From an uncultured Lachnospiraceae bacterium (GTDB lineage Bacteria > Bacillota > Clostridia > Lachnospirales > Lachnospiraceae): a stretch of 64,000 bases of DNA. The notes below the pieces were generated by a model. It was given only the letters and a program-made list of their open reading frames with translations. It ran no database searches and was not told the origin of the DNA. The position numbers and the translations under genes are program-made. Position 1 is the first letter of the stretch. Each line of letters opens with the position of its first letter. Below are positions 16,973-27,161 of the stretch, in pieces. The DNA is taken from assembly GCA_900316665.1 (NCBI GenBank), contig ONDV01000002.1, forward strand, positions 37,252 through 101,251, in the 5' to 3' direction.

Positions 16973-17215
16973 GTGAAGAGGAAAGAAACGGGAAAGATTA
17001 TCGTCTTGCTCGGTATGATAGGGCAGGTTACCGTGACTATGCTGGTTCCGGTTTTTATTTGTACTTTTTTGGGCTGGCTGGTCGGGAAGAAAATCGGGTT
17101 GCTTTGGATATCGGTGATAGGTTTCTTTATCGGAGCCGTTTCCGGTTTCCTGAGCGTATATAAAGTGGTTGAGAGGTATATTGAAAGGGATAAGGACGAT
17201 ACAAAACGCGCTTAA
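16973..17215 (+). CDS. atpZ: AtpZ-like ATP synthase accessory protein
   Basis: An 80-residue protein with two membrane helices (about 10-32 and 38-60) and charged ends, matching the AtpZ/AtpI-like family that precedes ATP synthase genes. It starts at GTG 16973 with GGGAGGA upstream. Known members help assembly of the Fo ring or cation supply. It is the first gene of the ATP synthase cluster. Confidence 0.75.
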   Translation: MKRKETGKIIVLLGMIGQVTVTMLVPVFICTFLGWLVGKKIGLLWISVIGFFIGAVSGFLSVYKVVERYIERDKDDTKRA

Positions 17216-17237
17216 GCGACTGAATGAGGGACTTCCC

Positions 17238-17603
17238 ATGCTGGTGGGGTCGATACTTGCCTGGGGAGCTTTAGTCGGTATTGCGTTAATATGGTTTTTC
17301 AGTGACAAATTAAGATTTGTCACGGGACTTGCAACGGGAACCGGGCTTGCTGTTTTTATGGCAGTTCATATATCGATGGTAGTCAGGGATTCCATCGACG
17401 GCAGCAAGAGTCCTGTAAGGTTAAAGATAATGGCGGCAATGAGATATCCTGTGGTGCTTCTTGTGATGGTGATCATGTGTGTCACAAAAGCCGGTTCGCC
17501 GATACCGGCCTTTCTGGGTCTTATCGGACTGAAAGCAGGAGCTTATTTTACGATTCTTCGCATAAACAAAAGGGAGCTGCACCAGAGCGTGATTGACAGC
17601 TGA
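17238..17603 (+). CDS. atpI: ATP synthase subunit I-like protein
   Basis: A small polytopic membrane protein with four hydrophobic segments, in the atpI position directly before atpB. AtpI/UncI acts as a chaperone for c-ring assembly. The first-helix VGSILAWGALVGIALIWFF and a later MRYPVVLLVMVIMCV are visible. The start is uncertain. ATG 17238 with GAGGG upstream gives 121 residues, and TTG codons at 17169 and 17181 would add a short amphipathic N-terminus overlapping atpZ. Confidence 0.65.
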   Translation: MLVGSILAWGALVGIALIWFFSDKLRFVTGLATGTGLAVFMAVHISMVVRDSIDGSKSPVRLKIMAAMRYPVVLLVMVIMCVTKAGSPIPAFLGLIGLKAGAYFTILRINKRELHQSVIDS

Positions 17604-17624
17604 TTAATAAGGGGGCTTTTTCTT

Positions 17625-18639
<1,015 letters not shown>

Positions 18640-18672
18640 CGACCACAGACATTAGAGGAGGAACGGTCAGAT

Positions 18673-19188
18673 ATGACAAGATTATTCAATCTGGATTTCC
18701 AGCTTGTGCACGATACGGTGCTGCTGGCTATATCCGTTTTCTTCCTGTTTCTCATTATGTCCCATCTTCTCTTTAATCCCGTAAGGGATTTCCTGGAGAA
18801 GAGACGTAAAAAAATCGCTGATCAGCTGAAGAATGCAGAGGATTCTGAGAAAGACGCACAGGCGCTTAAGGCGGAATATGAGGCGAAGCTGAAAAATGCC
18901 GATAAAGAGGCTGAGTCTATACTGGTGGAAGCCAGGGCTAAGGCTAAGAAAAACGGCGAGCGCATCATATCTGAGGCAAGCGAAGAGGCGTCGAGGATCA
19001 TTGCGAGAGCGAAGGATGAGGCGGCGCTTGAGGAGAAACGGGCTGAAGACGACATAAAGCAGGAAATCATCAGGGTGGCGTGTGCCATGGCGGGAAAGAT
19101 TGTATCCGTAAATATGAATGAGGATACAGAGAACCGTCTTCTGGATGAGACCTTAAGCGAAATAGGAGAGAAGACATGGCAAGACTGA
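18673..19188 (+). CDS. atpF: F0F1 ATP synthase subunit b
   Basis: A 171-residue peripheral stalk subunit with one N-terminal membrane helix (about 12-35, TVLLAISVFFLFLIMSHLLF). A long Ala/Lys/Glu-rich coiled coil from about 40 to 140 follows, including FLEKRRKKIADQLKNAEDSE. The C-terminus contacts delta. The last 13 bases overlap atpH, indicating coupled translation. Confidence 0.93.
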   Translation: MTRLFNLDFQLVHDTVLLAISVFFLFLIMSHLLFNPVRDFLEKRRKKIADQLKNAEDSEKDAQALKAEYEAKLKNADKEAESILVEARAKAKKNGERIISEASEEASRIIARAKDEAALEEKRAEDDIKQEIIRVACAMAGKIVSVNMNEDTENRLLDETLSEIGEKTWQD

Positions 19189-19727
19189 TATCTGAAATCT
19201 ACGGGAATGCCATGTACGAACTGGCGGTTGAAGAACCTTTACGCATGGATGATTTTGAAGCTGAGGCAAACGCTCTTAAAGATATCTTGAAGGCGAACCC
19301 GGACTTCATAACCGTAATGACTCATCCCGAAATAAGCGGTGAAGAGAAGAGCGCTCTTATTGACAGCACTTTTTCCGGCTCTGTATCGGATGAAATACTT
19401 GAGCTTATGCACATTCTTTCCGACAAGCATCATTTCGGAAAAATTATGGATGTGCTGAATGACTTTACAGCCAGAGTGCGTGAATTTAAGCGCGAAGGAA
19501 ATGCCATTGTAACATCAGCGGTGGAGCTGAATGACGGACAAAAGCAGAAGATAGAGAAGAGACTGATAGAGACTACGGATTATGACACTATCGACATTGA
19601 TTACAGGATCGATCCTGCGCTTCTGGGAGGATTGATAATAAGAATCGGTGACCGTGTGGTTGACAGCAGTGTCAGAACCGCGATTTCGGATCTTCGCCGC
19701 GATCTGCTTTTATTACAGTTAAGGTAG
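19176..19727 (+). CDS. atpH: F0F1 ATP synthase subunit delta
   Basis: A 183-residue delta/OSCP subunit joining the b stalk to the top of F1. The N-terminal six-helix domain begins ISEIYGNAMYELAVEE, and the C-terminal domain ends with the conserved DPALLGGLIIRIGDRVVD and a terminal LRRDLLLLQLR. Its start overlaps atpF. Confidence 0.93.
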   Translation: MARLISEIYGNAMYELAVEEPLRMDDFEAEANALKDILKANPDFITVMTHPEISGEEKSALIDSTFSGSVSDEILELMHILSDKHHFGKIMDVLNDFTARVREFKREGNAIVTSAVELNDGQKQKIEKRLIETTDYDTIDIDYRIDPALLGGLIIRIGDRVVDSSVRTAISDLRRDLLLLQLR

Positions 19728-19739
19728 GTGAGACAGTTC

Positions 19740-21251
19740 ATGAATCTTAAACCGGAAGAGATTAGCTCGGTTATCAGGGAAGAGATGAAGAAATATGCGT
19801 CAAAGCTTGAGGTATCGGATGTGGGCACTGTTGTTCAGACAGCTGACGGTATCGCGCATATTCATGGTCTCAAGAACGCAATGCAGGGAGAGCTTCTGGC
19901 TTTTCCAAATGATATCTACGGCATGGTCATGAATCTTGATGAAGACAGTGTCGGCGCCGCATTGCTTGGAGACGCTGACGCAGTCCGGGAAGGCGATGAA
20001 GTAAAGACAACAGGCCGTGTAGTGGAGGTCCCTGTAGGAGATGCAATGCTCGGAAGAGTAGTGAATGCTCTGGGGCAGCCTATAGACGGCAAAGGACCGA
20101 TACAGACCGACAAGAGACGGCGCGTAGAAAGAGTGGCTTCAGGAGTAATATCAAGAAAGTCAGTCGATACTCCTCTCCAGACCGGTATCAAGGCAATCGA
20201 TTCCATGATCCCGATTGGACGCGGACAGAGAGAGTTGATTATTGGTGATAAGCAGACAGGAAAGACTGCCATTGCCATAGATACTATAATCAACCAGAAA
20301 AAAGAAGGCGTGAAATGTATATATGTGGCAATTGGGCAGAAGCAGTCCACAGTTGCAAATATTGTAAAGACGCTTGAAGAAAATGGAGCTATGGCTTATA
20401 CGGTCGTCGTTGCTGCCACAGCATCAGAGCTGGCTCCTCTTCAGTATCTGGCTCCCTATGCGGGCTGCGCTATTGGTGAGGAATGGATGGAAAACGGCGA
20501 GGATGCCCTGATCATATATGATGATCTTTCGAAGCACGCTCAGGCTTACAGGACACTCTCACTTCTTTTGAGAAGACCGCCAGGAAGAGAAGCATATCCG
20601 GGAGACGTATTCTATCTGCATTCGAGACTTCTTGAAAGAGCCGCAAAGCTTTCTGACAAGCTGGGAGGAGGTTCACTCACAGCGTTGCCGATTATTGAAA
20701 CACAGGCAGGAGACGTATCGGCATACATTCCAACGAATGTTATCTCGATTACAGACGGACAGATATATCTGGAGACAGATGCTTTCAATGAGGGATTCAG
20801 ACCCGCAATAAATGCAGGCTTGTCAGTATCCAGAGTCGGCGGCGCAGCGCAGATAAAGGCTATGAAGAAAATAGCCGCTCCAATAAGAGTGGAACTAGCT
20901 CAGTACAGAGAACTCGCATCTTTTGCCCAGTTCGGATCAGAACTTGACAAATCGACAGCAGAGCAGCTGGCAATGGGAGAGAGAATAAGAGAGATGCTGA
21001 AGCAGCCTCAATATGAGCCTATGAGCGTAGAGCATCAGATACTTATTATCTATGCAGCCACAAAGAAATACCTTCTGGATATTCCTACAGCTGATGTGCT
21101 TCAGTTTGAAAAGGCGCTGATTGAAATCGTGGAGACAAAATATCCGGAAATAACCGAGTCGATCAGGACGAGTCATGAGATCTCGGCGGAGACAGAAGAA
21201 AAATTAAAGAGCGCGATTGAAGAATGCAAAGGAAGCTACAAAGATAATTAG
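19740..21251 (+). CDS. atpA: F0F1 ATP synthase subunit alpha
   Basis: A 503-residue non-catalytic F1 subunit. Walker [14 protein letters not shown] (near 170) and the arginine-finger region [20 protein letters not shown] are clear. The start [12 protein letters not shown] is the family norm and is preceded by AGGTGAG, so ATG 19740 is chosen over GTG 19728. It assembles alternately with beta into the hexamer. Confidence 0.96.
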   Translation: MNLKPEEISSVIREEMKKYASKLEVSDVGTVVQTADGIAHIHGLKNAMQGELLAFPNDIYGMVMNLDEDSVGAALLGDADAVREGDEVKTTGRVVEVPVGDAMLGRVVNALGQPIDGKGPIQTDKRRRVERVASGVISRKSVDTPLQTGIKAIDSMIPIGRGQRELIIGDKQTGKTAIAIDTIINQKKEGVKCIYVAIGQKQSTVANIVKTLEENGAMAYTVVVAATASELAPLQYLAPYAGCAIGEEWMENGEDALIIYDDLSKHAQAYRTLSLLLRRPPGREAYPGDVFYLHSRLLERAAKLSDKLGGGSLTALPIIETQAGDVSAYIPTNVISITDGQIYLETDAFNEGFRPAINAGLSVSRVGGAAQIKAMKKIAAPIRVELAQYRELASFAQFGSELDKSTAEQLAMGERIREMLKQPQYEPMSVEHQILIIYAATKKYLLDIPTADVLQFEKALIEIVETKYPEITESIRTSHEISAETEEKLKSAIEECKGSYKDN

Positions 21252-21268
21252 AAGGCAGGTGATATGTC

Positions 21269-22126
21269 ATGGCCTCGATGCGTGATATCAAAAGAAGAAA
21301 ATCAAGCATTACAAGTACACAGCAGATTACCAAGGCCATGAAGCTTGTAGCGACAGTCAAGCTGCAGAAGGCAAGAGCGAGGGCTGAAGGAAACGATCCA
21401 TATTTCAGATATATGTACCGCACTATTCAGACTATGCTTGGTGAGACTGAATCTTTTGATCATCCTTATCTTACCGGAGGCGTGTCGGATAAGAAAGCTC
21501 TGGTTGTGATTACAAGTAACAGGGGACTGGCCGGCGGATACAATCAGAATATAGTAAAACAGGTGTTATCATCCGGAATTGACAGAAATGACGCTATGAT
21601 AATAAGTATAGGTCAGAAAGGACGTGACGCTCTTTCGGGAAGAGGTTATGAAATTTCTTCTGATTATTCGGAGATGATTGATGAACCGTGCTTTTCAGAC
21701 GCGCAGAAGATAGCATTGGAGCTGCTGGACAAATACAAAAAAGGTGAGATAGGAGAGATATATCTGTTTTATACTCATTTTAAAAATACTGTTTCTCATA
21801 TTCCGACCAAAATAAAGCTCCTGCCTGTGGAAAAGGAAGATGAAAAGGAAGATACAGAAACTCATGGTCTTAAGATGAATTATGAGCCGAGTGTAGAAGA
21901 GGCGCTTGAACAGATAATACCGTCTTATGTGACAAGTATTTTGTATGGTGCGATGGCAGAGTCAAGCGCAAGTGAAAACGGAGCCAGGATGCAGGCAATG
22001 GATTCAGCTACCGATAATGCCAGCGATCTCATAGATGAGCTGACACTGAGGTATAACCAGGCGCGTCAGAGTTCTATCACTCAGGAGCTTACGGAGATAG
22101 TAGCAGGCGCTGAGAGTCTGGCATAG
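21269..22126 (+). CDS. atpG: F0F1 ATP synthase subunit gamma
   Basis: A 285-residue rotor shaft. N-terminal MRDIKRRKSSITSTQQITKA and C-terminal MQAMDSATDNASDLIDEL are the two helices of the central coiled coil. The middle Rossmann-like domain holds ITSNRGLAGGYN. Length and order are standard. Confidence 0.95.
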   Translation: MASMRDIKRRKSSITSTQQITKAMKLVATVKLQKARARAEGNDPYFRYMYRTIQTMLGETESFDHPYLTGGVSDKKALVVITSNRGLAGGYNQNIVKQVLSSGIDRNDAMIISIGQKGRDALSGRGYEISSDYSEMIDEPCFSDAQKIALELLDKYKKGEIGEIYLFYTHFKNTVSHIPTKIKLLPVEKEDEKEDTETHGLKMNYEPSVEEALEQIIPSYVTSILYGAMAESSASENGARMQAMDSATDNASDLIDELTLRYNQARQSSITQELTEIVAGAESLA

Positions 22127-23548
<1,422 letters not shown>

Positions 23549-23568
23549 TAATGCTTTAAGAGGTTGAG

Positions 23569-23976
23569 ATGGCTGATAATGAATTTACGGTTCAGATAAT
23601 CACTCCTGACAGAGTATTCTATGAGGGAAGTGTGTCTATGGTTGAATTCAATACCAGAGAAGGCGAGATTGGAGTATATAAGGATCATATTCCACTGACA
23701 AGTGTGCTTTCGCCGGGAATTGTAACGCTTCATGAAAACGGAGGCTTGAAAGAAGCAGCTGTTCATTCCGGTTTTGCGCAGATTCTGCCGGATAAAGTGA
23801 CGATGCTGGCGGAAATTGCCGAATGGCCTGATGAGATTGATGTGGAGCGCGCGAAGAGAGCGGAGAAACGCGCAAGAGATCGTATAGCAAGACATGATAA
23901 AAATCTGGATCTTGTGCGCGCAGAGACGGCGCTGAGAAAGTCTCTTGTGAGACAGAATCTGGCAGAATACAGATAA
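23569..23976 (+). CDS. atpC: F0F1 ATP synthase subunit epsilon
   Basis: A 135-residue central-stalk subunit that couples rotation and can inhibit ATP hydrolysis. The N-terminal beta-sandwich has FTVQIITPDRVFYEG and FNTREGEIGVYKDHIPL, and the C-terminal helical hairpin is rich in Arg and Lys. It is the last gene of the ATP synthase operon. Confidence 0.94.
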   Translation: MADNEFTVQIITPDRVFYEGSVSMVEFNTREGEIGVYKDHIPLTSVLSPGIVTLHENGGLKEAAVHSGFAQILPDKVTMLAEIAEWPDEIDVERAKRAEKRARDRIARHDKNLDLVRAETALRKSLVRQNLAEYR

Positions 23977-23978
23977 AA

Positions 23979-24020
23979 AAAGGCGTTTGAAAAGCTTTAT
24001 GCTTTTCAAACGCCTTTTTG
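23979..24020. terminator. bidirectional terminator between atpC and greA
   Basis: A long near-perfect inverted repeat, AAAGGCGTTTGAAAAGC with its complement, is flanked by A and T runs. It begins two bases after the atpC stop and also lies downstream of the convergent greA. Confidence 0.9.
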
Positions 24021-24041
24021 GATCATATAAAAACAATTCGG

Positions 24042-24551
24042 CTAGAAGGAGCGGAGATCATCGTCTCCGTTAGTGGTGCTGTCAATTTTAAGGATTTTCA
24101 CATCATAATTTACATCAGGTGAGACATGCACGGTGACCGTTTCACCCTCGTGATGGTGCATAATAGCCTTCGCAAGAGGAGATTCGACATCAAGTCTGCC
24201 CTCCATTGAGTTGGAACGGATGGAAGTTGTGATCTTAAATGTCTGTTCTTCATCATCATCGGGATAATAAATGGTAACGGTATTATTTATGCAGACTTCA
24301 CCTGATACGGATTTATCTGAAATGACAGTAGAATTCTTTAATACGTTTTCCAGATAGCGGATGCGGGACTCGTTTTGATTTTTCGCTTTTTTAGCGGCAT
24401 ATAGCTCGAAATTTTCCGAATAATCTCCCTGAGCCCGGGCTTCCTTTACTTCATCGAGAAGTTTGTGCCTGGTAACAACCTTCCTCTCGTTTAGCTCCTC
24501 TTTTATTTTTTCAACATCCTGTGCTGTAAGATACTGATGAGTTCCTGACAT
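24042..24551 (-). CDS. greA: transcription elongation factor GreA
   Basis: A 169-residue Gre factor that stimulates transcript cleavage in backtracked RNA polymerase. The N-terminal coiled coil includes the tip EARAQGDYSENFEL with the acidic D and E that complete the polymerase active site. The C-terminal FKBP-like domain has MEGRLDVESPLAKAIM. The open frame starts upstream, but GGAGGAAAT sets ATG 24551. The gene lies just below a tRNA-Ser terminator on the same strand, so it may rely on read-through. Confidence 0.9.
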   Translation of the reverse strand: MSGTHQYLTAQDVEKIKEELNERKVVTRHKLLDEVKEARAQGDYSENFELYAAKKAKNQNESRIRYLENVLKNSTVISDKSVSGEVCINNTVTIYYPDDDEEQTFKITTSIRSNSMEGRLDVESPLAKAIMHHHEGETVTVHVSPDVNYDVKILKIDSTTNGDDDLRSF

Positions 24552-24560
24552 ATTTCCTCC

Positions 24561-24594
24561 AAAAAACGACCGTTCCCGGAAAAGAGGAACGGTC
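24561..24594 (-). terminator. terminator of tRNA-Ser, overlapping the greA leader
   Basis: On the minus strand a 9-bp stem, GACCGTTCC/GGAACGGTC, is followed by GTTTTTT. The T run abuts the greA GGAGG sequence, so the hairpin is both the tRNA terminator and the greA 5' leader. Confidence 0.7.
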
Positions 24595-24603
24595 ATGATA
24601 CAG

Positions 24604-24691
24604 CGGAGAGCAAGGGATTCGAACCCTCGCACCGGTAACCCGGCCTAGCGCATTTCGAGTGCGCCCCCTTGAACCGCTTGGGTAACTCTCC
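24604..24691 (-). tRNA. tRNA-Ser (CGA)
   Basis: An 88-base class II tRNA on the minus strand with acceptor GGAGAGT/GCTCTCC, a long variable arm and T-loop GTTCGAATC. The anticodon stem-loop GCGCA-CTCGAAA-TGCGC gives anticodon CGA. No CCA is encoded. Confidence 0.92.
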
Positions 24692-24707
24692 ATAAAAAGC
24701 AGATATC

Positions 24708-24736
24708 ATATTACAATATTAATGATAATTTATCAA
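24708..24736 (-). promoter_or_regulatory. promoter of tRNA-Ser
   Basis: Minus strand TTGATA (24736-24731), 17 bases and TAATAT (24713-24708), which places the start only about 9 bases before the mature tRNA 5' end. Confidence 0.6.
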
Positions 24737-24754
24737 GATAGATTATCAAATTCA

Positions 24755-24763
24755 TGTTATAAT
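24755..24763 (+). promoter_or_regulatory. extended -10 promoter before the tocopherol-cyclase-like gene
   Basis: TGTTATAAT is a perfect TGn-extended -10, 52 bases upstream of ATG 24815. Confidence 0.5.
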
Positions 24764-24814
24764 CAATAAAAATGCGTGAAAGGCAAGAGAATATATGCTA
24801 ATGAGAGGCATTTT

Positions 24815-26065
24815 ATGGAATTACCTAAGATAGATCTTAAAAATATTGAATTTCCAAAAGTTGATATCAAAAAGCTGAAAACGGCTCTGTCGGAGAAGAC
24901 AGCATCAGGAGATAATACGGAAATATCTTTTAACAAGCCTGATGAGAATAAGGATCTTTTCATGCTGGACGGACGACTGGCCGATCATGGCATTGACATG
25001 TGGAGGCAGATGTTCATCGGACATAATAAAGAGACCGGTGATGAGAAAATCTTTTTCATTGATTTCATTGCAGTAAACCCGGGGAATGGCGGACCGGATC
25101 CGGTATTTGGTCAGCTCCCTGAAAATAAAAAAAGCGGGAAAAGACCATCATATCTTATGATACATGCCGGTGCATATGGTGAAAAACCGATTCAGCTCCA
25201 AAGGTATTTCGGATGGGATAATGTGACGATAAAAGCGGACGCTCCCTTCCTCATAAGCGCTGATAATTGTTTCCTGTCTGAGTCAAGGACTCTTGGAATG
25301 ATAGGAGTAAGTGAGGAAGAGGCCACGGAACATCCGGAATGGATGACAAATGCCGGAAACATGATCTGGGATCTGAAGATAGATAAGAAAATTGCCTTTA
25401 ATGCAGGATATGGAACAGGAAAGGTTTTCAGAGACAGCGACGCTTCGCAGATATACTGGCATATTCAGGGAATGAAGACAGAATATTCGGGCGACGTCTC
25501 ATTAAATGGCGTATTATATCATATAGATCCGGAAACATCCTATGGCTATGCCGATAAAAGCTGGGGATCCGATATCGCAAAGCCGGTGATATGTCTTTCT
25601 TCATCAGATCTTTATGATAATAAGACCGGAGAGAGGCTGTATAACAGCGCATTTACAATAGGCGGAGGAAATTTCAGGGTCGGTCCCATAAAGCTTAGTA
25701 ATAAGCTGATGTCTGCATTCTGGATAGAAGGACGACCTTACGAATTCAATTTTTCTAAGGTGTGGACAATGACCAGGACGGTGGCCAAGGTCAAGAAAAA
25801 CAAAAATGAGATAGTCTGGAGAATAGAGCAGGAGACACCGATCCATAAGGTGTCTGCAGAACTTAGATCTCCGATAAAGGAAATGGTCAGAGAGAGATAT
25901 GAATCTCCTGACGGAGAAGCGTATGCCGGAAATATCATGTCTGGCGGCAGCGGCACAGGAGAGATCAGGATATACACAAAAAAGATCTCATTGAAAAATA
26001 AATGGGAATGGGAACTCGCAGAAGAGCTGACTGCGTCTCATGTCTTATGTGAATACGGCAGATAA
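24815..26065 (+). CDS. tocopherol-cyclase/CrtC-like beta-barrel protein
   Basis: A 416-residue soluble protein without signal peptide. Segments such as DGRLADHGIDMWRQMFIG, the turn YGYADKSWGSD, IYWHIQGMKTEYSGDV and SAFWIEGRPYEFNFSK recall the tandem lipocalin-like fold of tocopherol cyclase, CrtC and AttH proteins, in which a similar G-Y-x-x-K-x-W-G motif is conserved. Its substrate is unknown; in anaerobes such proteins are uncharacterised. ATG 24815 has GAGAGG upstream; the open frame also allows GTG 24776. The N-terminal 50 residues are charged and probably flexible. Confidence 0.5.
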   Translation: MELPKIDLKNIEFPKVDIKKLKTALSEKTASGDNTEISFNKPDENKDLFMLDGRLADHGIDMWRQMFIGHNKETGDEKIFFIDFIAVNPGNGGPDPVFGQLPENKKSGKRPSYLMIHAGAYGEKPIQLQRYFGWDNVTIKADAPFLISADNCFLSESRTLGMIGVSEEEATEHPEWMTNAGNMIWDLKIDKKIAFNAGYGTGKVFRDSDASQIYWHIQGMKTEYSGDVSLNGVLYHIDPETSYGYADKSWGSDIAKPVICLSSSDLYDNKTGERLYNSAFTIGGGNFRVGPIKLSNKLMSAFWIEGRPYEFNFSKVWTMTRTVAKVKKNKNEIVWRIEQETPIHKVSAELRSPIKEMVRERYESPDGEAYAGNIMSGGSGTGEIRIYTKKISLKNKWEWELAEELTASHVLCEYGR

Positions 26066-26089
26066 TTTCTGTAATGAAGGGAGCAATAA

Positions 26090-27160
26090 ATGAAGATTGG
26101 AATGTTGACCAGCGGAGGTGACTGTCAGGCACTGAACGCAGCTATGAGAGGAGTGGTGAAGGCTCTGTCAAATAAGGTCGATGACCTTACTATATACGGA
26201 TTTCTGAATGGATATCAGGGACTTATATATGGCAAATACAGACTTCTGACCAGACAGGATTTCTCGGGAATTCTTACAGTCGGAGGAACCATACTTGGTT
26301 CATCAAGGACACCTTTCAAGGACATCAGAAAGCCGGACGCAAACGGCCTCGACAAGGTTGAGGCGATGAAGGCAAATTACAATAAACTTAAGCTGGACTG
26401 TCTGGTGATACTTGGAGGAAACGGCACTCAGAAGACAGCAAATCTACTGTCCAGGGAAGGGCTGAACATTATCCATCTTCCAAAGACCATTGACAACGAT
26501 ATATATGGCACTGATGTGACGTTTGGCTTCTACAGCGCCATCGATATAGCTACACATGCCATTGACTGCATCCATACGACTGCGGCATCTCATAACAGAG
26601 TATTTATAGTAGAAGTAATGGGGCATAAGGTCGGCTGGCTCACTCTCTATGCAGGAGTTGGCGGTGGAGCAGACATCATCCTGATTCCGGAGATCCCGTA
26701 TGATATCAATAACGTAATATCGGCAATTAAGAAAAGACATGATTCAGGAAAGAATTTTACCATCCTTGCGGTTGCCGAAGGAGCCATATCCAAAGAAGAT
26801 GCGGCTCTTGCCAAGAAGGAATATAAGAAGAAGATGGAGATGTCAAAATATCCATCGGTATCTTATCAGATAGCGCACGAGCTGGAAGAGAAGGCGGGAG
26901 TGGAAGCAAGAGTAACTGTTCCCGGACATATGCAGAGAGGCGGAGCGCCGAACGCATACGACCGCATACTCTGTACCAGACTTGGAGCTGCTGCCGCAGA
27001 GGCGATCCTTGAAAAGGATTATGGAAACATGATTGCGATGGTCAATGGTTCTACCAAGAGAGTTTCTCTTGAAAAAGTGGCCGGGAAGCTGAAGACCGTG
27101 GATCCGAATGGACAGATGATAAGAGAAATAAAGGATCTCGGCATCAGCTTCGGAGATTGA
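26090..27160 (+). CDS. 6-phosphofructokinase family enzyme
   Basis: A 356-residue phosphofructokinase, which phosphorylates fructose 6-phosphate in glycolysis. The first glycine loop is GMLTSGGDCQALNAA, the catalytic PKTIDNDI carries the base Asp, and EVMGHKVGWLTLYAGV binds substrate. Donor-determining positions are mixed: the GGDG loop reads GGNGT, keeping the Gly of ATP enzymes but changing its Asp to Asn, while Lys in PKTIDND is typical of PPi-dependent enzymes. The phosphate donor therefore cannot be assigned. It sits directly upstream of dnaX, separated by one base. Confidence 0.85.
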   Translation: MKIGMLTSGGDCQALNAAMRGVVKALSNKVDDLTIYGFLNGYQGLIYGKYRLLTRQDFSGILTVGGTILGSSRTPFKDIRKPDANGLDKVEAMKANYNKLKLDCLVILGGNGTQKTANLLSREGLNIIHLPKTIDNDIYGTDVTFGFYSAIDIATHAIDCIHTTAASHNRVFIVEVMGHKVGWLTLYAGVGGGADIILIPEIPYDINNVISAIKKRHDSGKNFTILAVAEGAISKEDAALAKKEYKKKMEMSKYPSVSYQIAHELEEKAGVEARVTVPGHMQRGGAPNAYDRILCTRLGAAAAEAILEKDYGNMIAMVNGSTKRVSLEKVAGKLKTVDPNGQMIREIKDLGISFGD

Positions 27161-27161
27161 T

